A stretch of 64,000 nucleotides of DNA, taken from positions 2,231,217-2,295,216 of the forward strand of contig NC_083561.1 in NCBI RefSeq assembly GCF_019925205.1. Direction: 5' to 3'. A program made the position numbers and the translations under genes. Positions within the stretch are counted from its first letter, which is position 1; the number at the start of each line of letters is the position of its first letter. The stretch is from Metopolophium dirhodum (taxonomy: Eukaryota; Arthropoda; Insecta; Hemiptera; Aphididae). Of the stretch, positions 1-14,246 are shown piece by piece. The notes under the pieces were generated by a model that saw nothing but the letters and a program-made list of their open reading frames with translations, was not told the DNA's origin and ran no database searches.

Positions 1-3000
1 CTTTTGATAACACAATTATAAACACTATCTATATATTATAGTCTATACCAATTTAAAACGTTCCTCTGTATTTGTATGAGGGAGATGGTAATAAAAATTG
101 TTCGTTGTTCTATCGTCGACATGATTAATTCCACTTGGTGTTTTACAATGAATAATAACAGGCATCATGTATATTATATTTTATATTGTGATTGGTTCGA
201 TCTGAAACGAATCTAGACATTATATAAAATAGTTCACGGTGTGTATGCATGCACCTATATGGATAAGTAAAGACGATATTTGTATGGCTTATAATTTGTT
301 TTTTGTGTAATGTGAAAATACGATAATGTAAGGTGTAGCTAGATACCTTTTTCGTTAATGTAATGTTACAATCATTTTAATATATTTTTATAATTTATTG
401 ACACATCAAAAAAAAAAAAATATGTGTAAGTATTCTGTATGATAATCAATGATTACCATAGTACAGGCGCAAAAAGCAAAATTTTTTTTGGGAGACTGAA
501 CAAGTTTTTTATTATATTGGAAAAACACTCCGCACCATCGAAACGGTACAAACATTATTAAATAAAAAAATTAAATTTATATAACATTGCTATGTAACAT
601 TATAGTATTTATTTGTTTATTTCAGTGCAATATAAAATTCTTCATACGGAAATAACAACAATTTACAATTATTATTATCATTTATCGTAGGCCGTGACTG
701 CGTTTCATCATATTATATATTATTAATCAATGCTCCCTGTTTGTAACTAAATAACTTTGTATCACTTTTTCAAATATCAAGTCGTAAAAATAAAATTTTA
801 ACAGTAATTATAAGCTGCTTAATTTTTAAATTACAGACAAAAGTTTTAAATAAAGTATCTACTTGATGAGGATTTGATTTAGGAGGGCGGACCACCCCAC
901 CCCTCTCCCAACAACCCACATTTGCGCAAAGGTGATATATCTTATTATGATATTATGGTTAATTTATTATATAGATATTGTAATACGCCCGTGGCTTATA
1001 CATTTTTGGAATAATTGCTTATTAGATTTGTTTTTACTACTCTTATTTTAACACAACGAAAAAATTTTGCAGTTTTACAAAATATTATTAACTCTATACA
1101 TAATTTATTGTGAGCATTCTGCATCAATTTAACAAGCCAAGCAACAACTAAGGACATCATTAATTAATCTTTTATGAATACACATTACGCATTTGGGTAA
1201 ATTTGTAAGAAATATTTAAATATTATTTATATGCAAAAAAAAATTATTTTAATTTTAACTTTTATTATTAGTGAAAACATTCATTCTCCTCACTAATGAT
1301 TGTGTTTACTTTTGTTTTCTCTTCTTTTTAAAAATACTTTACGTTACGTATTTATAAAATAAGAGAATGTGATTTCATCTCCATGCCTTTACTTTCGTTA
1401 GCTTTTTTCTAAAGGACTTTTGTTTAGTTTTTTTTTAAGAAGATTACTTTTAAAACTGATAAATCTTAGAAATGGCTTTAAGTTAAAATGTTCAAGTTGA
1501 AATTCAAAAGTGTAACCAAAATGTATAAAACTCAAACCTCATACCGAGTCGATTCATAGAAAATTTTGTAAAAACAGTTCCGGTTTGTTAAGGGTACTAT
1601 AGCACTTAAGGCTATAATGCATGGTCATTTTAGACTCTTTAAAACAATAACTTTGCGTATATACAAATTACAAGTGTATACGACATTTTGAATAAAATAT
1701 GGTTCTTATTTATCGCATTAATTGATCAGCACTGGTAATAAATGAAGAAATTTACGAGTGCAATTACATAGATTGTGTCTGGATTGCCTAGATTTGTGAT
1801 TGGAAAAAGGCGGCAATCCGTATGAAAAAAAAAGAAAAAACTAAAAGGCTCCTATAGAAGGTTTTATTTGTAGCAACATTTGTAGGTTCATTAAAAGAAA
1901 ATAATAAAAACCATACTTTTACCGTGCATTTACTGCTTTTAGACAGACCAAATGATTTATAGTGTGCCTTCTACGAATCAACCGCGCACAAGTTATTTTC
2001 ACGATAGAATAAGAAGTGGAATATAGATAGTTATACATTTTAACATAATCAACATATAACCCATTGGTTTTTGATTGAATATACATTTTAAGTGTCATTA
2101 AAATTAATTGACATATTTCTAACATAACAATATAACAACAATGAAAATAAAATTAATATTAAGTACAAAATAATACCGAAGGGGATTGGAAGTGGTGATT
2201 TGGAGCTGACATCTCACACGCAACGTTGAAATTTATTTTATTATAATATATTGTTTTATTCCAAAATATCAGGTTTTTCTAGGTAGTAATGAGTTTTTGG
2301 TTATTTTGTAACTATCAATAATTTATTCATTGGAAAAATGTATTACCTTATAATAAATAGCGAGAGTCCTAACTAAGTACACCATTTTTTAGTTACCTAT
2401 ATTCGGTTCGTTACCACATGTTGTATTCAAAACGTTTAAAAGATAATTTACTCACGTAATTTCTCATATTAATTCTGATTGATTCTTAGTTTTTATCGTC
2501 GACGATTTAGTAATTTTTTTGTATAACACTGTAGTAGGTTGTAGGTACCATCTGTTAATATTTAATTTTGATTCTTTTATGAAATATACACGACGTAGTA
2601 CCATCAACTTAATAATAGTTTTCTTAAAAAGATTTTATAGTTACACTTTATGGATTAATAAATCAAGATTAAATGTGAGAAATTAAATCTAGCTTCTTTT
2701 TAAAAAAATGATATACCACGTATTTCCTTAAATTTATTCTGCTAATAACTGTAAAATAATATTTAAATAACTTGATTAGTTCACTGTACCACCCATATTT
2801 CTAACGATTCGTTTTAAGTTTATAAAAATATTGCTTAAAAAAAATGTTTTTGAAATACTTATAAATCCATAACAGCTAAAAAAAAAATAAAAAATAAAAA
2901 CTACTATTATAGTTTAATATTGTAATCATTAAAATTTTACTTTCGTATTTTGGATACAATATTCATTTTGAAACACGATATATTAAGTGTAATATTACAG

Positions 3001-5450
3001 TTATACCTTCCCCCTTTTTTAAGATTATGAGCGCAGCAAGGAATGTTATTTGTTCTGTAATGATGTTTTTATTTTTTTTTATTTTAGGTAGGTTACCGCA
3101 TTCACAACTTCTATATTAGCCTTTTTTAGATTCTTTATGGAATTTCCAGTGAAAACTGAAGTATTTATTATTTTTTCTATAGACACTTTTTTTGGGTAGT
3201 TATATAAGAGCTCCAAATATTTTATTAAGCTTATTACAGGATACATGGATTGGATATATTATTATTTAGATGGTATTTTCATTTTACAACTACTTTGTAT
3301 ATGCTATATTTATCGATTTACTTCGCGACTTCTATTAGTATAAGGAGAAACCACAGAATAAAATACATTTTGGCATTTGAGCAAGCGTGATGAAACTGAG
3401 CTCTGCAAAGATTCTTAGAATATTTGTAATTTTTTTTTTATTTTTAGAATTTTCGATTAGGTTTAAATTACAAATCAGTAAATAACTGCGAAGTATACAT
3501 TTTACTATTAAACCTTAGAAAAAGTTTTGAAATGTTAGTAAAAAAAAAACTAATATTAAAAAATAAAACTTCTCCTAATTTATCTGTATTATGATTGAAT
3601 ATAATATAGTATTTTATTTCTAGGAGTTAAAATTGATAAATAAATGAATAAAAATGTCGAATAATTAAAAACAAAGTTTCTCGCTGGTTTGTCCTTGCCA
3701 ATAACTATTTTGAAGTATGATTTTGGATACTACAAAAGTTATTAGTTTATTACCTATTGCAATAGAGAACTACAGTCATTATTATTGTTATAGTTCCTGG
3801 CAGAGTTTGGTTAACTTATATATTAATAAATATTATTAAGAAGTTTTTGTTTTAATGTTTCTTAATGACCAGGGACAGCAAATTTATAGATTTACCTAGT
3901 TTTTATTTTTAATCATAGACATATAAATAAATTATTATTTATTAATATGTCTATATTTTTAGCATTCAATCCCTATTAGATATTCAAGTGGTTTAGTTGT
4001 TTAGATAAGTTTTAAAGTTTCCTTGGGAAGCGGATAGCGGAGTATTATATTCGCAGACGAGAGAGTATGTAGGACACTCTGTTAAAATTGATTACAATTA
4101 ATTTGCTATATTGTTATGATGTGAATGTTTTCATAAAACAGTTTAAATACTATATTATATTGGAAATTATGTAGGTACGCTGTGTGTTATTTAAATTTGG
4201 GATATACTTAATGTTAAAATTATACACATAATAATATTAGGTGTATACTACAAGACGAATATTACAATTGAGTAAATAAAAGAATATAATATTATTACTT
4301 TGCAGTTCACTTTACACTATATACACTGTCGTCGAATAAAAAAAATAAAGCCCTCTAAACACCTTCCATATCAGATTGAATTCATGACAGAGAATTATGG
4401 AATGAGTAAAAGGAGAAACCAATCCGTGAAGTACGCTAATCTGACATCCAACGTGGGTTGTGCACTGTGGCATCTATAAAATGCCGTGTGCAGTATAACG
4501 TGAATTCAAAATAAAAAAATTCTATTATGGTGTGCTGTTTATTCTCAAAAACATGCATTTACGCGATCCCTTTTAAAACGTTGTTATTAAAATATGGGTT
4601 CTGTTGAATTTGAATTTTGCGTACTAGGTAATTGAAAATATCAGGCTTGTCTGTTTGTAATTAGTTTAAAAGGTTAAATAATTTAATTATAATTTTATTT
4701 TGTTCGGCATAAATTTACATGCATCCATTAAAATTGGGCTTTTATTCTTTTGATGTATATATTTGCGCATAGAGTGTCATAGATCATAATATAAACTCAT
4801 ATTCAAAAATTATAAATGATCCAGTAAAGTATCTTTTAATGTATTTATTGTTTTTTTGTTTCATTCCTTACCCAAATAAAAAATGTAATAAAATAGGTAC
4901 TAAGTTTTGTAATTTATCATTATAAAAATATGTCGCGAAAATAAACCGATTATTTTGTATTTAAATAGGTATAAAATGTTCAATTGTAAAAACTAAAGGT
5001 TGAAAATATAGCCGGTACAAGAATCCTCACAAATATTTCTTACGAAAACCCAAAATTCTTAAAATCAGAAAATCATATTTTTTTTATAGACATTTGAAGT
5101 TTAAATTTTGACACATTTAGATATTTAAACTAAGAATAATGATTTTTGTTGTTTTTTTGTAAATTAAAGGTATTATTCGCTCGTACTTGAATCTTCCACA
5201 TTAATATATTTAAAATGAAATTTTTAAAAATATATATTATTATAATTATTGATAATACAATAAAATATTTTATATCAAAAGAAAAAAAAATAATTTTAAC
5301 CTACCTAATAGTAAAATACGTTACTATAATTTAGCAATGTACAGGAAATTACAAAAAACACTTATGGCAATATCACAGTTTTAATTAAACCTTAACTAAA
5401 TACATTTTATTTAATCTGTGAAAATATAGACTGATAGACAGTCTTCCCTA
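1..5450. other. AT-rich non-coding stretch, no gene seen
   Basis: Very AT-rich sequence with frequent stops in all frames; the longest open frames are short and have compositions expected by chance. I recognise no domain, RNA gene or transposase here. Homopolymer A/T runs are common. It is compatible with intron or intergenic DNA. A T-rich acceptor/donor-like junction near 3087 is listed separately. Confidence 0.7.
3066..3093 (+). other. Weak candidate recursive-splice (ratchet) junction
   Basis: A long T-rich tract ends in TTTTAG immediately followed by GTAGGT, so an acceptor AG (3086-3087) abuts a donor-like GT (3088-3089). The donor half lacks the preferred +3/+4 AA and TAGGTAGGT-type strings are common in this genome, so this is the weaker kind of match. 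It is listed because two better matches on the same strand lie at 31.3 and 54.8 kb. Confidence 0.12.
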
Positions 5451-5560
5451 AGAATCGTTTTTCATCGTACAGTGATTTATCATTGAATTAAAATTTAACA
5501 CATCCATTACAGTGACAAGGTACACTTGACACATAAAGGTACTATACAGCAGAGCAGTTG
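5451..5560 (-). repeat. Interspersed repeat copy (shares core with 29241-29345)
   Basis: The segment starts with AGAATCGTTTTT, the reverse complement of the AAAAACGATTCT end motif seen in other repeats in this window. Its core, 5473-5510, matches 29265-29301 over about 38 bases with three or so mismatches (both contain TGATTTATCATTGAATTAAA and ACATCCATTA). Two independent copies in one window imply a dispersed family. No coding capacity. Boundaries are approximate. Confidence 0.6.
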
Positions 5561-7388
5561 CCCACATTTTAAAACCAGCTATTGCAGCTAACTATCGCAT
5601 GGTAAATAATTGAGAACGTGTACGTAGTTTCAATGAATACTATTAGTAATATATTAGTTATTAAAGTTGATGTTCTATACTTATTTTTCATATCGTAAAT
5701 CTGTAACCAAGTACTATTAAGGGACTTATATAATAAACAACAATGTGCCATCTGGTTGTATGCGGTCAGCCGTAATGATCAATAATGCAGCAAGTTGCGG
5801 TAAAATGTTTAACTTAGATTATTGTTTTTCTTATGCGTTTTTGTAGTTTGTAGTACGCGGTAGACTATGCAAAACATGATTCGTATTCAAATTGAAATTA
5901 ACACTAAATAGCGAATTTCTCGAACGTTACTTGAAAACAATAATTGAATTGAAATCGATTTCTCAACCAACCCGTTGTCGACATTAACTAGGCACTTATA
6001 AAAAAGTTTGTGTGGTCGAATTAAAATCGAAGTAAGCTTATAGTTTAATAATCCTGATCATTAAAGATTAAACTGACACGTACGAATTGTGTCAAGCTGC
6101 AAAGGCCATTAAAAACAGTTTTGTAATTGACTGCTGACCAATCGAATAAAAGTCAATTTTTCAAAAGCACTCGATTTTATAGTTGGTGTATATTTTCAGG
6201 AGTTTCCATTTTCCTAATTATGCTCAAAGACCTCCTATATACTCTTTTTCCTATAGGTCTCGCGTAGCGAGAAACTTGCAAGCTGGCTCGTTTATATCAG
6301 ACGCCCGTCCGAAATAAATTAAATCGAAATTCTCAGTAGACCAGACGTAGATGGCGGATATAGGGTAGTGGTTGACCCAACGTTGATTGATAACCAAGCT
6401 GCAGAATTGATTGATGGTCAATCGTCCGTGAAAAGTGAAATTAGAGCAATTTTTTTTTTGCTTCTACCCTCCTAGAACACTCGTAAATATTTACCTAATT
6501 ATACATTTCTGGGAAACCTTCGGAATACATTTTCGGTTAAATCTCGAACGGTTATACGATACCCAAGCTCAACAGTGGCTTTTATAGTATATTGATTTGT
6601 ATTCTGTTCTCCCCGTTCGATGTTCATTTCCGGGTTTTCCGACACACATAATTATTTCAACTAAAGAATCGAACTGACGAGTGATGGTTAAAAGACAATA
6701 TCAATACCACTTATATTACTTTTTAAAAGAAAATAGTTGGCACGGATAACGAAATTGTGTTTTCATTTTAATAAAAATAACTAATAATTGTCAGATGTTC
6801 TTTACACGCTTTTACATATACCTAAGCCTATTGGAAATTTAAAATTTATCGTGAGTAATCGTAAATCTGCATAACATATGACATTTTCACGAAAATATTA
6901 TAAAATATTCTATACAAATTTCTATATTCATGTATCTAGTCGTTTTAGTACCTAATACCGTTCTAAAGGTCAACGCCGAATCAGGAGCATTAACCGTCTA
7001 TATTCATTATATTTTTTGATAGCCGATAGGTAATAGATTAGTTGCGCTCTCTTTGGTTTAGAGTAAAAAAAAATATAAATTGATGTTTGTAATTATAGTA
7101 TAAATTTCCCTTTTTAAATATAATAGGTAACAAAAAAGGCTATCATTTAGTATGCTGTCTACCTCTGTTGGTCTATCATAAACAAAAATATGATTTACTT
7201 GTGGTATAGGTTAGGTATCAGATACAAAATTATTATTAAATTGAATTATTATATTTCAATTTTGTACCGACAGGAATTAAATGTGCACGATAAAAAAATA
7301 TTTAAAATCAATAAATTTCTTCGTTACAAAAAAAATTATATTTATTTTCTAAAATATAAAAATGTTTCTTGCCTAAAATACAAGGTAA
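5561..7388. other. Non-coding stretch, no gene seen
   Basis: AT-rich with a slightly GC-richer patch around 6240-6420. That patch contains a perfect 6-bp-stem hairpin, TCTCGC-GTA-GCGAGA, at 6258-6272. No open frame with recognisable protein content, and no RNA gene that I can support. Confidence 0.6.
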
Positions 7389-7474
7389 AAGAGCGGCCAA
7401 GTGGGTAAAGCTATGTTGTATATTAGGTGTCTAGAAAAATCTCTGTAATGGGTGTGTTAAATTTGCATCCAATC
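7389..7474 (+). repeat. tRNA-like head of a SINE-type repeat
   Basis: Positions 7394-7404 read CGGCCAAGTGG, a near-perfect match to the internal polymerase III A box (TGGCNNAGTGG) of tRNA-Leu/Ser-like genes. A degenerate B-box-like segment follows around 7455-7470, at a spacing that fits a tRNA with a long variable arm. The cloverleaf itself is not preserved, so this is not a functional tRNA gene. It runs directly into the repeat body at 7496, which is the layout of a tRNA-derived SINE. The SINE call is inference. Confidence 0.4.
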
Positions 7475-7495
7475 ATACAAAAATGTTTGTATACG

Positions 7496-8482
7496 AAAAA
7501 CGATTCTGATCCGAAGGTCTGTCAGCATCTAATATTATTAAGTATATTTTATGATATTATTGTGATTAAGTAATTTATATTAATATATAGTTAGAGATTA
7601 GGCATTAGTACTCCAGTAGGATAAACTTAATTTTGCGATAAAAGAATTGCATTTTAAATTAATGTCATTGTGTGTATAAAACAAAATAATATATATATTA
7701 TAAAAGTTTCAAGAACCCAGGAACAATATTTTTAAATTACAACAAAATCATTATTCTTCGTTTAAATATCTAATTTCGTTCAAATTTGAACTTAAAATGT
7801 CTATAAAAAAAGTTTTTAGATTTTTAAGTTAGAATATGAATAACTTACGAGGAAACTTGTTTTAAGTGTTCAACCCTTAGCTAAACAAATTGAACATTTT
7901 ATAAATTTTTAACTAAAAAATTATTTGTACATTTTTAATTTGATAAATGTTGTCAAAATTTAGATTTTAAATTTTAATATTTGTAATATTTTTAAACTGC
8001 TTTTGTAACAAAGTGTGAAGAACCTTGTATTAAATTGTCTATGAAATGAGTTAAAGAAAAAAATTCAAATTGCAATTAATGTCTGTATATAGCTTAAAGT
8101 TTTTGAAATTTTTTTCAAGGATAGAAAATAATAAAATAAATATTTGGTCTTAATTTCAATTAACTATGGTTATTTTTTTTAATTAGAACAAAATAAGATC
8201 ATTTTATGAGAAATTGAATGAATAACCAATGTCTTCAAAATTGTAATGCTCATAAAGATTTAATTAGACTTTCCGGTAGAATCTTTTTGTACTTTCCGGT
8301 GCTTTTGAAAACAACTGGGAATTTTACTAGATTCACTTTCCCACTGGGAAAGATACTGAAGTTGAAAATCAAAGAATTATTTCGACTACTTAGCAGTTAT
8401 CGTGTACCTATACAGACACACAAAAAAACAACAGATATCTTTGTAAAATCAATACATTCATCGCTTACTCAGAATTTATAAT
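7496..8482 (+). repeat. Candidate interspersed repeat body
   Basis: Begins with GAAAAACGATTCTGATCCGA, the same end module found near 41329-41350 (+), 41952-41973 (reverse), 29241 (reverse) and 5451 (reverse). The far end, around 8460-8482, contains ACTCAGAATTTATA, which partly mirrors the start. The interior is AT-rich with no conserved coding frame; the 87-codon frame at 8218-8481 lies within the repeat and is not a believable gene. The right boundary is uncertain. Confidence 0.35.
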
Positions 8483-10100
8483 ATGTTAATGGTTTCACCA
8501 CGCTTGATAAGGTGCATCGGTAATGTTTCTGAAAAAGTAGTTTTTAAATAAAATTAGGTAGGTAAGTACAACGTATGAATAATTATATTATACGCCTAAA
8601 CAAATATACCCTGAAAGAAGATCCGTTGTCGTGCCACACATATTTTTTTACTATTTTTAAGCGAAGTGGTCTCCACGAATTCTCAAAACCTTTGGAGTGT
8701 TTTCGCCAGTAATAGGATCAAAAATATTTTCAGCATGATTCATACATGTGCATTCAATTATTCATACGTCATTCCAAATTATATTTATTAGGTAGGTACC
8801 TATTTTTCAGATATCTTACTGAAGCATAATATAAGCATTCTGAAAAGGGAGTAAAAAGGTTGATTCGTTTGAATATTTTGTGTGCCTTATATTTAAAAGT
8901 AGACACATTTTTATATTTCAATAAACAATATTATGTGTTATTGTTTTTTTAGCAACATTATTATTTTTTAAATTATGTTTTTCCATAATGTTTTTAATAA
9001 TTATGTAGTTTTATTAAATTTAATATCGGTACAAAATTATTATAATAGATAAAAATATTTTATTTTTTACCACATTTGAAGTCTATAACTCTTAAGTGGA
9101 ACCTAAATGGGAGTCATAAAAAATAAACTGACAGAAGATCAAATATTTATATTTTTCATCGCTTCGTTATGATGCGACCTATTAAATTTATTATAGTGGC
9201 TGCTTTCTAGTTATTTAGTGTAACATAATATTATTATGGTTTATAATGGTTGTTACTTGTCGGTCAATTAATGGTTGACATGTGACGTTACTATTAAACT
9301 ATTGTTGTATCAATTGTGTTTTAAATGATTGTTACCGTGTATTAATTATAGTAGTTTGTAAAATGTTTAGTTATTATTATTTCTACAAATATTTGTTTTA
9401 TTTTATAAAAGGAAAAACTTAAAGAACAAAACAAAACATGAAATAAAGTTATTAGAAGAAAATTATAAGGATATTAAATGCATAGTGTATACTACGAATT
9501 GTATTAACATTATTTTAAACGTTAGTATTTTTCTACAAATTAAATTAAATTCATTTTTACAGTAGGTGCTGCAGGCTATATTATTTTATTTCATACAGCG
9601 TAAGGCTAAAATCGTTAAAATGTATATATACTTGTCTGGTATTTTTATTCGGAAATTGCGATAACATATATAGTAGTTGTATAAAACCAACAGTTTTATA
9701 TTACCATAATAAAATTATGTTAAAACGATTTTTCACCTCTATCCTTGTACAACACTAAGAGGGCGCTTTATTGAATTTTATACACGTTTCTCAATCGTTG
9801 TGATACTTTACTCGGTTTCTTATGTGTTTTGTTGCTGAGAACCCAACATACTTTTTGGGAATTTACTTAAACAAAAAAAATGAACTAAGGTTTCGGTTTC
9901 TATAAGTTTATAAAAACGCATTAAAAAATGGACAGTATATATACTCAATACATTACAATACGATAGTTTGGATCTTTTATTTTTATATAAACGCGATTGT
10001 CAGTAATTTTCTCATTAAACAAAATATCACAGAAAATTTGAATTGAAGTAATGGTCATATTATAGTATTCTATGTACCTATATAACTATACAATAAGTGT
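8483..10100. other. AT-rich non-coding stretch, no gene seen
   Basis: Low-GC sequence with dense stop codons and no recognisable element. One instance of the GGTACC palindrome lies in an aphid-style TAGGTAGGTACCTAT context near 8790-8800. Confidence 0.6.
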
Positions 10101-11012
10101 GATTTATTTTGAAGTTTTGCATGACACTAAAACCGTTAAAACACGTTTCGCGCAACTCACGGCGGTAGACAACACGCGTTTAAAACTCGCATTAGATTAA
10201 AAAACAATTAATTATGATTATAAAAATATGACGAACGCCGGTTAAAATATTTACCGTCTCTGGATATAAGAACGAATCAATTTGACGGTGGAAATAATCA
10301 GATGGCGTCGAGTGCGAGTTGTATTAGTTCATAAAAATGCCTAATTTATATAATATTAGGGGATAAGCGGTTGGTACGCTGTACTTGGTAAATGTAATAA
10401 TGCGGCGGTGTACTGTGTTGGAATATAAATTAAGTCACGGCGAGCAGTTCTTCTTTAGACAGTCGGCGGGGAAAAAAAAGTAGGCATATATTTATACAAT
10501 TTGCCTATGTAGGACGCCGCCGGTACTTCTTATCGTCATATATACGCGTATATAGTGTGCTCGGGTTCGGGTGTTCGCAAAACAAAAGCTATTGTTCATC
10601 AGACCGCCGCAGGAAGGGTAGATCGAAAACATTGCGCTTTCAATGCAAAACGACGGCGATGCCCGCGCTTCCGGATTAAAGGTCTCTGTGGATAATTCAT
10701 AACGAATGTGTCCGGCCAACCCTGCCGAGATTACATACGCGTTTGCATACGTAATGATTTGAAGGGTCGGAGAAGAAAGAGCGAAAAAATAAAAATAAAA
10801 AATATAGCTCGCATACAACAACGTATACGCATGCGTAAAATGTGTATATATATATATAATAAATATGTGCATAAATATTATTCTGATTGTTTGGACCATA
10901 TTATGTGTTCTATCTGTATGGATTGAAGCCGCTTAAAACAAGCTCATCGTATCGGTATTGATCCTCTGAACGTCGAGATAGACGTCATCATCCAGGGATG
11001 AGGTTTACAAGT

Positions 11013-11015
<3 letters not shown>

Positions 11016-11043
<28 letters not shown>
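11016..11043. repeat. (AC)n microsatellite
   Basis: About 14 uninterrupted AC dinucleotides. Confidence 0.95.
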
Positions 11044-11047
<4 letters not shown>

Positions 11048-11065
11048 TCACACATTAAAGGGTTA

Positions 11066-11116
11066 GTGTGAGTGAGTGAGTGAGTGAGTGAGTGAGTGTG
11101 TGTGTGTGTGTGTGTA
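11066..11116. repeat. (GTGA)n then (GT)n compound microsatellite
   Basis: Roughly seven GTGA tetramers followed directly by a GT dinucleotide run. The nearby AC tract on the same strand is complementary to the GT run, so the pair could fold into a hairpin. Confidence 0.95.
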
Positions 11117-11161
11117 TGTGTTTATGTATGTACGAGTTTTGCTTGTGAAACGCGACCAAAG

Positions 11162-11174
11162 CCCCCCCCCCCCC
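11162..11174. repeat. Poly-C tract
   Basis: Thirteen consecutive C residues, followed by further C-rich sequence. Confidence 0.95.
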
Positions 11175-11880
11175 TCCCACGCACCCTTCTTCGAACAAAC
11201 ACACACACACTATTCACAGAACACATACACACAGTGTACACACTCACACTCGCAGATACGCACTAGCGCGCGCAGATCCATACACATAATAATACATAGA
11301 CGAGGTGGTTTTTGGTCGAGTAGAGGGCTCTATTTCTCGGTTAGCGCCTCTCTTTATTGGTAAAGGTCTATGTTGTTTGCTAAAGGGACCGAACGGAACT
11401 AATTCTGAGTGAACGCTCTTCTATATTATCGTTTCCCCCCCCACCCGCCCCACGCACCCCTTACACGCCCATTCTACCACATTGTGCAGCTTGTCTCTTG
11501 AAAACTACCGATTTTGTCCCGCCACCGTCCTCGTCACTCTATAGCTTTATGTATACCTATATACATGATATATACCACGCACTACCGCACTCGTATACCA
11601 TCGCCCGGTTCGCTTTTCGTCGATGAACGATCGGTGGTATATGTATGTATTATATATATATATTATACAAGAAGACTTTATATAGGACTGGGGAAGGGAC
11701 GAGCTCGCCCGTGGCGAAATGCTGGAATTAAGGTTATCGACGAATCATTACATTGTCCGCTGCTGTCTTTCCCAACAGATTTTTGGGTTATCACTCGCCG
11801 ATACGACGTTTCCAGCAGAGCCGAAAAGCGGTTACCGCAGTTTCAAAAATATATGCACAACAGCCTCGCGTTTTAAAATG

Positions 11881-14246
11881 GATTGTTATATATTATTATT
11901 ATTATTATTGATATTAGGTATTACATAGAATCTAATATCTATCTATCTACGTGTACCGTATCTATGCCATTCTATGATACAGTCGTCATGGTTATAACAT
12001 TTGAAAACATAAATTTTGCTTTGAATTTTGAACGAATCTTTTAATGTCTCATTCTGTACCTATTAGAAAGTGAAGTCAATCAGGTTCCATGTATTAGTCA
12101 CACATATCCATCCTCTAACGTCGAAATACATAATGATATGATATAAAAAAAGAAAGATTTATTTTACCCGTAAAACTGAGTAAAAAACCATTTAAACGAT
12201 GAGTTATTTTACGACGTAATAATTGTGATAATAAATTGTCTCATAAAATTCGATACAAATATTTTCCTCGTGATTTTTCTGTCAACAATATTTTGGTAAT
12301 TTAAAAATGATATTAATTGAGTTATTTTAATAGAACAAAAGCGTTTTCATTACATTGTAAGCAGGTACACCCACATGTTTATTATTGTTATTATTATTAT
12401 CAACAGTTATAATATATATCATTAAAATATTATTATCGTGTGTTTGAATATAATTTTTATCATTATCTGTTGATAATTAAGCTGTAAATCATGGTAATAC
12501 ACTAATACGTAATACATATATTATATATTATGTTAATTAAATTGTAACTAGCGAATTATGTATAAATATCAAAAATTAAAATACTATTTTATTCAATGCA
12601 GTTGGTGTATCCACTTTCATAAATTCGTTTCGATTACATTTCACAAAAAAAAGATGGGTTATTAAAAAAAAAAAAACAACATCACTATAAGATCAATACA
12701 TTTCATGATATACATTTAAATGATTAAAAAATAAATAGCTAGAATATCGTTCGTGTTTATTATATATTATGCGATTTACGAATGTCGTCTTTCCGTTTAA
12801 CCACTGTCTGTTGATTCGAAGTGTTAATAACTTATTATGAGAATACCTACACTACATAGTTAGTGGTAGTGCGATATTATAATATTTACAATATCTGCGA
12901 AGCTGTATAATTATTTGTGATTATGGTAATACAACTCTATCGAGGTGTGAATCAAAGTGGATCAGATGGGTGGAAAATTATCACCATGGCAAACTTCTTT
13001 TATATACCCACGTGCTTTTAACGCCAGACTTGTCACAGCAGTTAGTTTTAGGTGCCTATTATATTTTAGTACAATAGAGTATAAATCCCAAGTGAGTAAA
13101 GGTAATTTATAGTTGGTTGATTTAGGTACCTACAGGCTACAGAAGTTTCATTGCAATATTGATACAGATAATGAATTGTATAGAATAATAATATTGTGCA
13201 ACAATTGCGTAATGTGTACTAAATAGGTAGTAACAGTAATAATATCATCTTTATTCATCTATAGGCAGTACTTAACAGTACTAGTTGAATAAAAATGATT
13301 ATTTAATATACATATATAGAATGTCTATATAGATTTAGGGCTTCGATTTTGATTTGTTAATTCAATGTTTATTTTTTTTAATGAATCGAGTTTTCATTAA
13401 ACAAAATATTAATTGAACTTTTGATTCACGCCGAACAATTTACTCGAAACGTAATCCCTATTTCAAGTTCAACCCATATTCATTAATTACTAAACACGTC
13501 TCGGGAGGTTGACAGAATATTTAATTGTTTTTTCTCAAATGAAATAAATCAATTTAGTTTGTTTAACATTTTTTTTAAAATTATTAGTTCATGGGTACTA
13601 GAAATTTTGAAGTAATTATTCTTTTAGAACTTTAATTTTGTAACAATCTATAAATATAACAAAATTATTCCTATAATTAAATTGTAAACATAGTTTAATG
13701 ATTAGGTTAAGTTCGGTTCATGTTTAAGAGAGTTTTTCATGGCATATACCAGATACCTAGGTACCCACAACTGAACATTAAAAAAAACCCTATTGGTATA
13801 ATAGTAAAAAATTCATGATATATGTGCATGAAGTTAAAATAATATAATATCATTTAAACCACGGAAATAAATAATAATAATTATTAAAAAATGATTTGAT
13901 AAAATATGTGTCATTTTGGGTCTTAACTTTTAAGATTTAAATATGAATGTTTAATGCCATTGCTTAAGGCTGTTGTGAAATATTGGTAATTTATTATTTA
14001 TAGAAATAAACTTACATTATATATTAATAAACGTTAGTGTGAGAGAGCTATGATTACGAAAATTATTCGAAAATTTCAAAGCATGCTCTTTAAAATAATC
14101 TTCTAAACTTACAAATTTCCTCTCGTGGTACAAACTATTTCCAATTTTTAGGTTTAAGTAGAAACATTATAAATTATAGTGTTATGGTGGAATCTGGATT
14201 TTCACTATTATCACACGTCATGATTTTTGTATCATATTCGTATATT
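11881..14246. other. AT-rich non-coding stretch, no gene seen
   Basis: Dense stops in all frames, several (ATT)-type short repeats, and no recognisable domain. GGTACC palindromes occur near 13126 and 13756. Confidence 0.6.

Larger units (their letters stand above)
10101..11880. other. GC-elevated island, microsatellite-rich, non-coding
   Basis: GC and CpG content rise relative to the flanks, several open frames overlap on both strands, and (CA)n, (GTGA)n and poly-C tracts occupy the middle. The open frames are long only because stops are rarer in GC-rich DNA; none shows a domain. A TATAAA at 10424-10429 is followed 30-40 bp later by CAGT-type sequence, a weak core-promoter resemblance. A regulatory or promoter island is possible. 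Confidence 0.4.

Noticed and set aside
7389..7474. A functional tRNA-Leu/Ser gene
   Set aside because: Only the A box is well preserved; acceptor and anticodon stems do not pair and the B box is degenerate.
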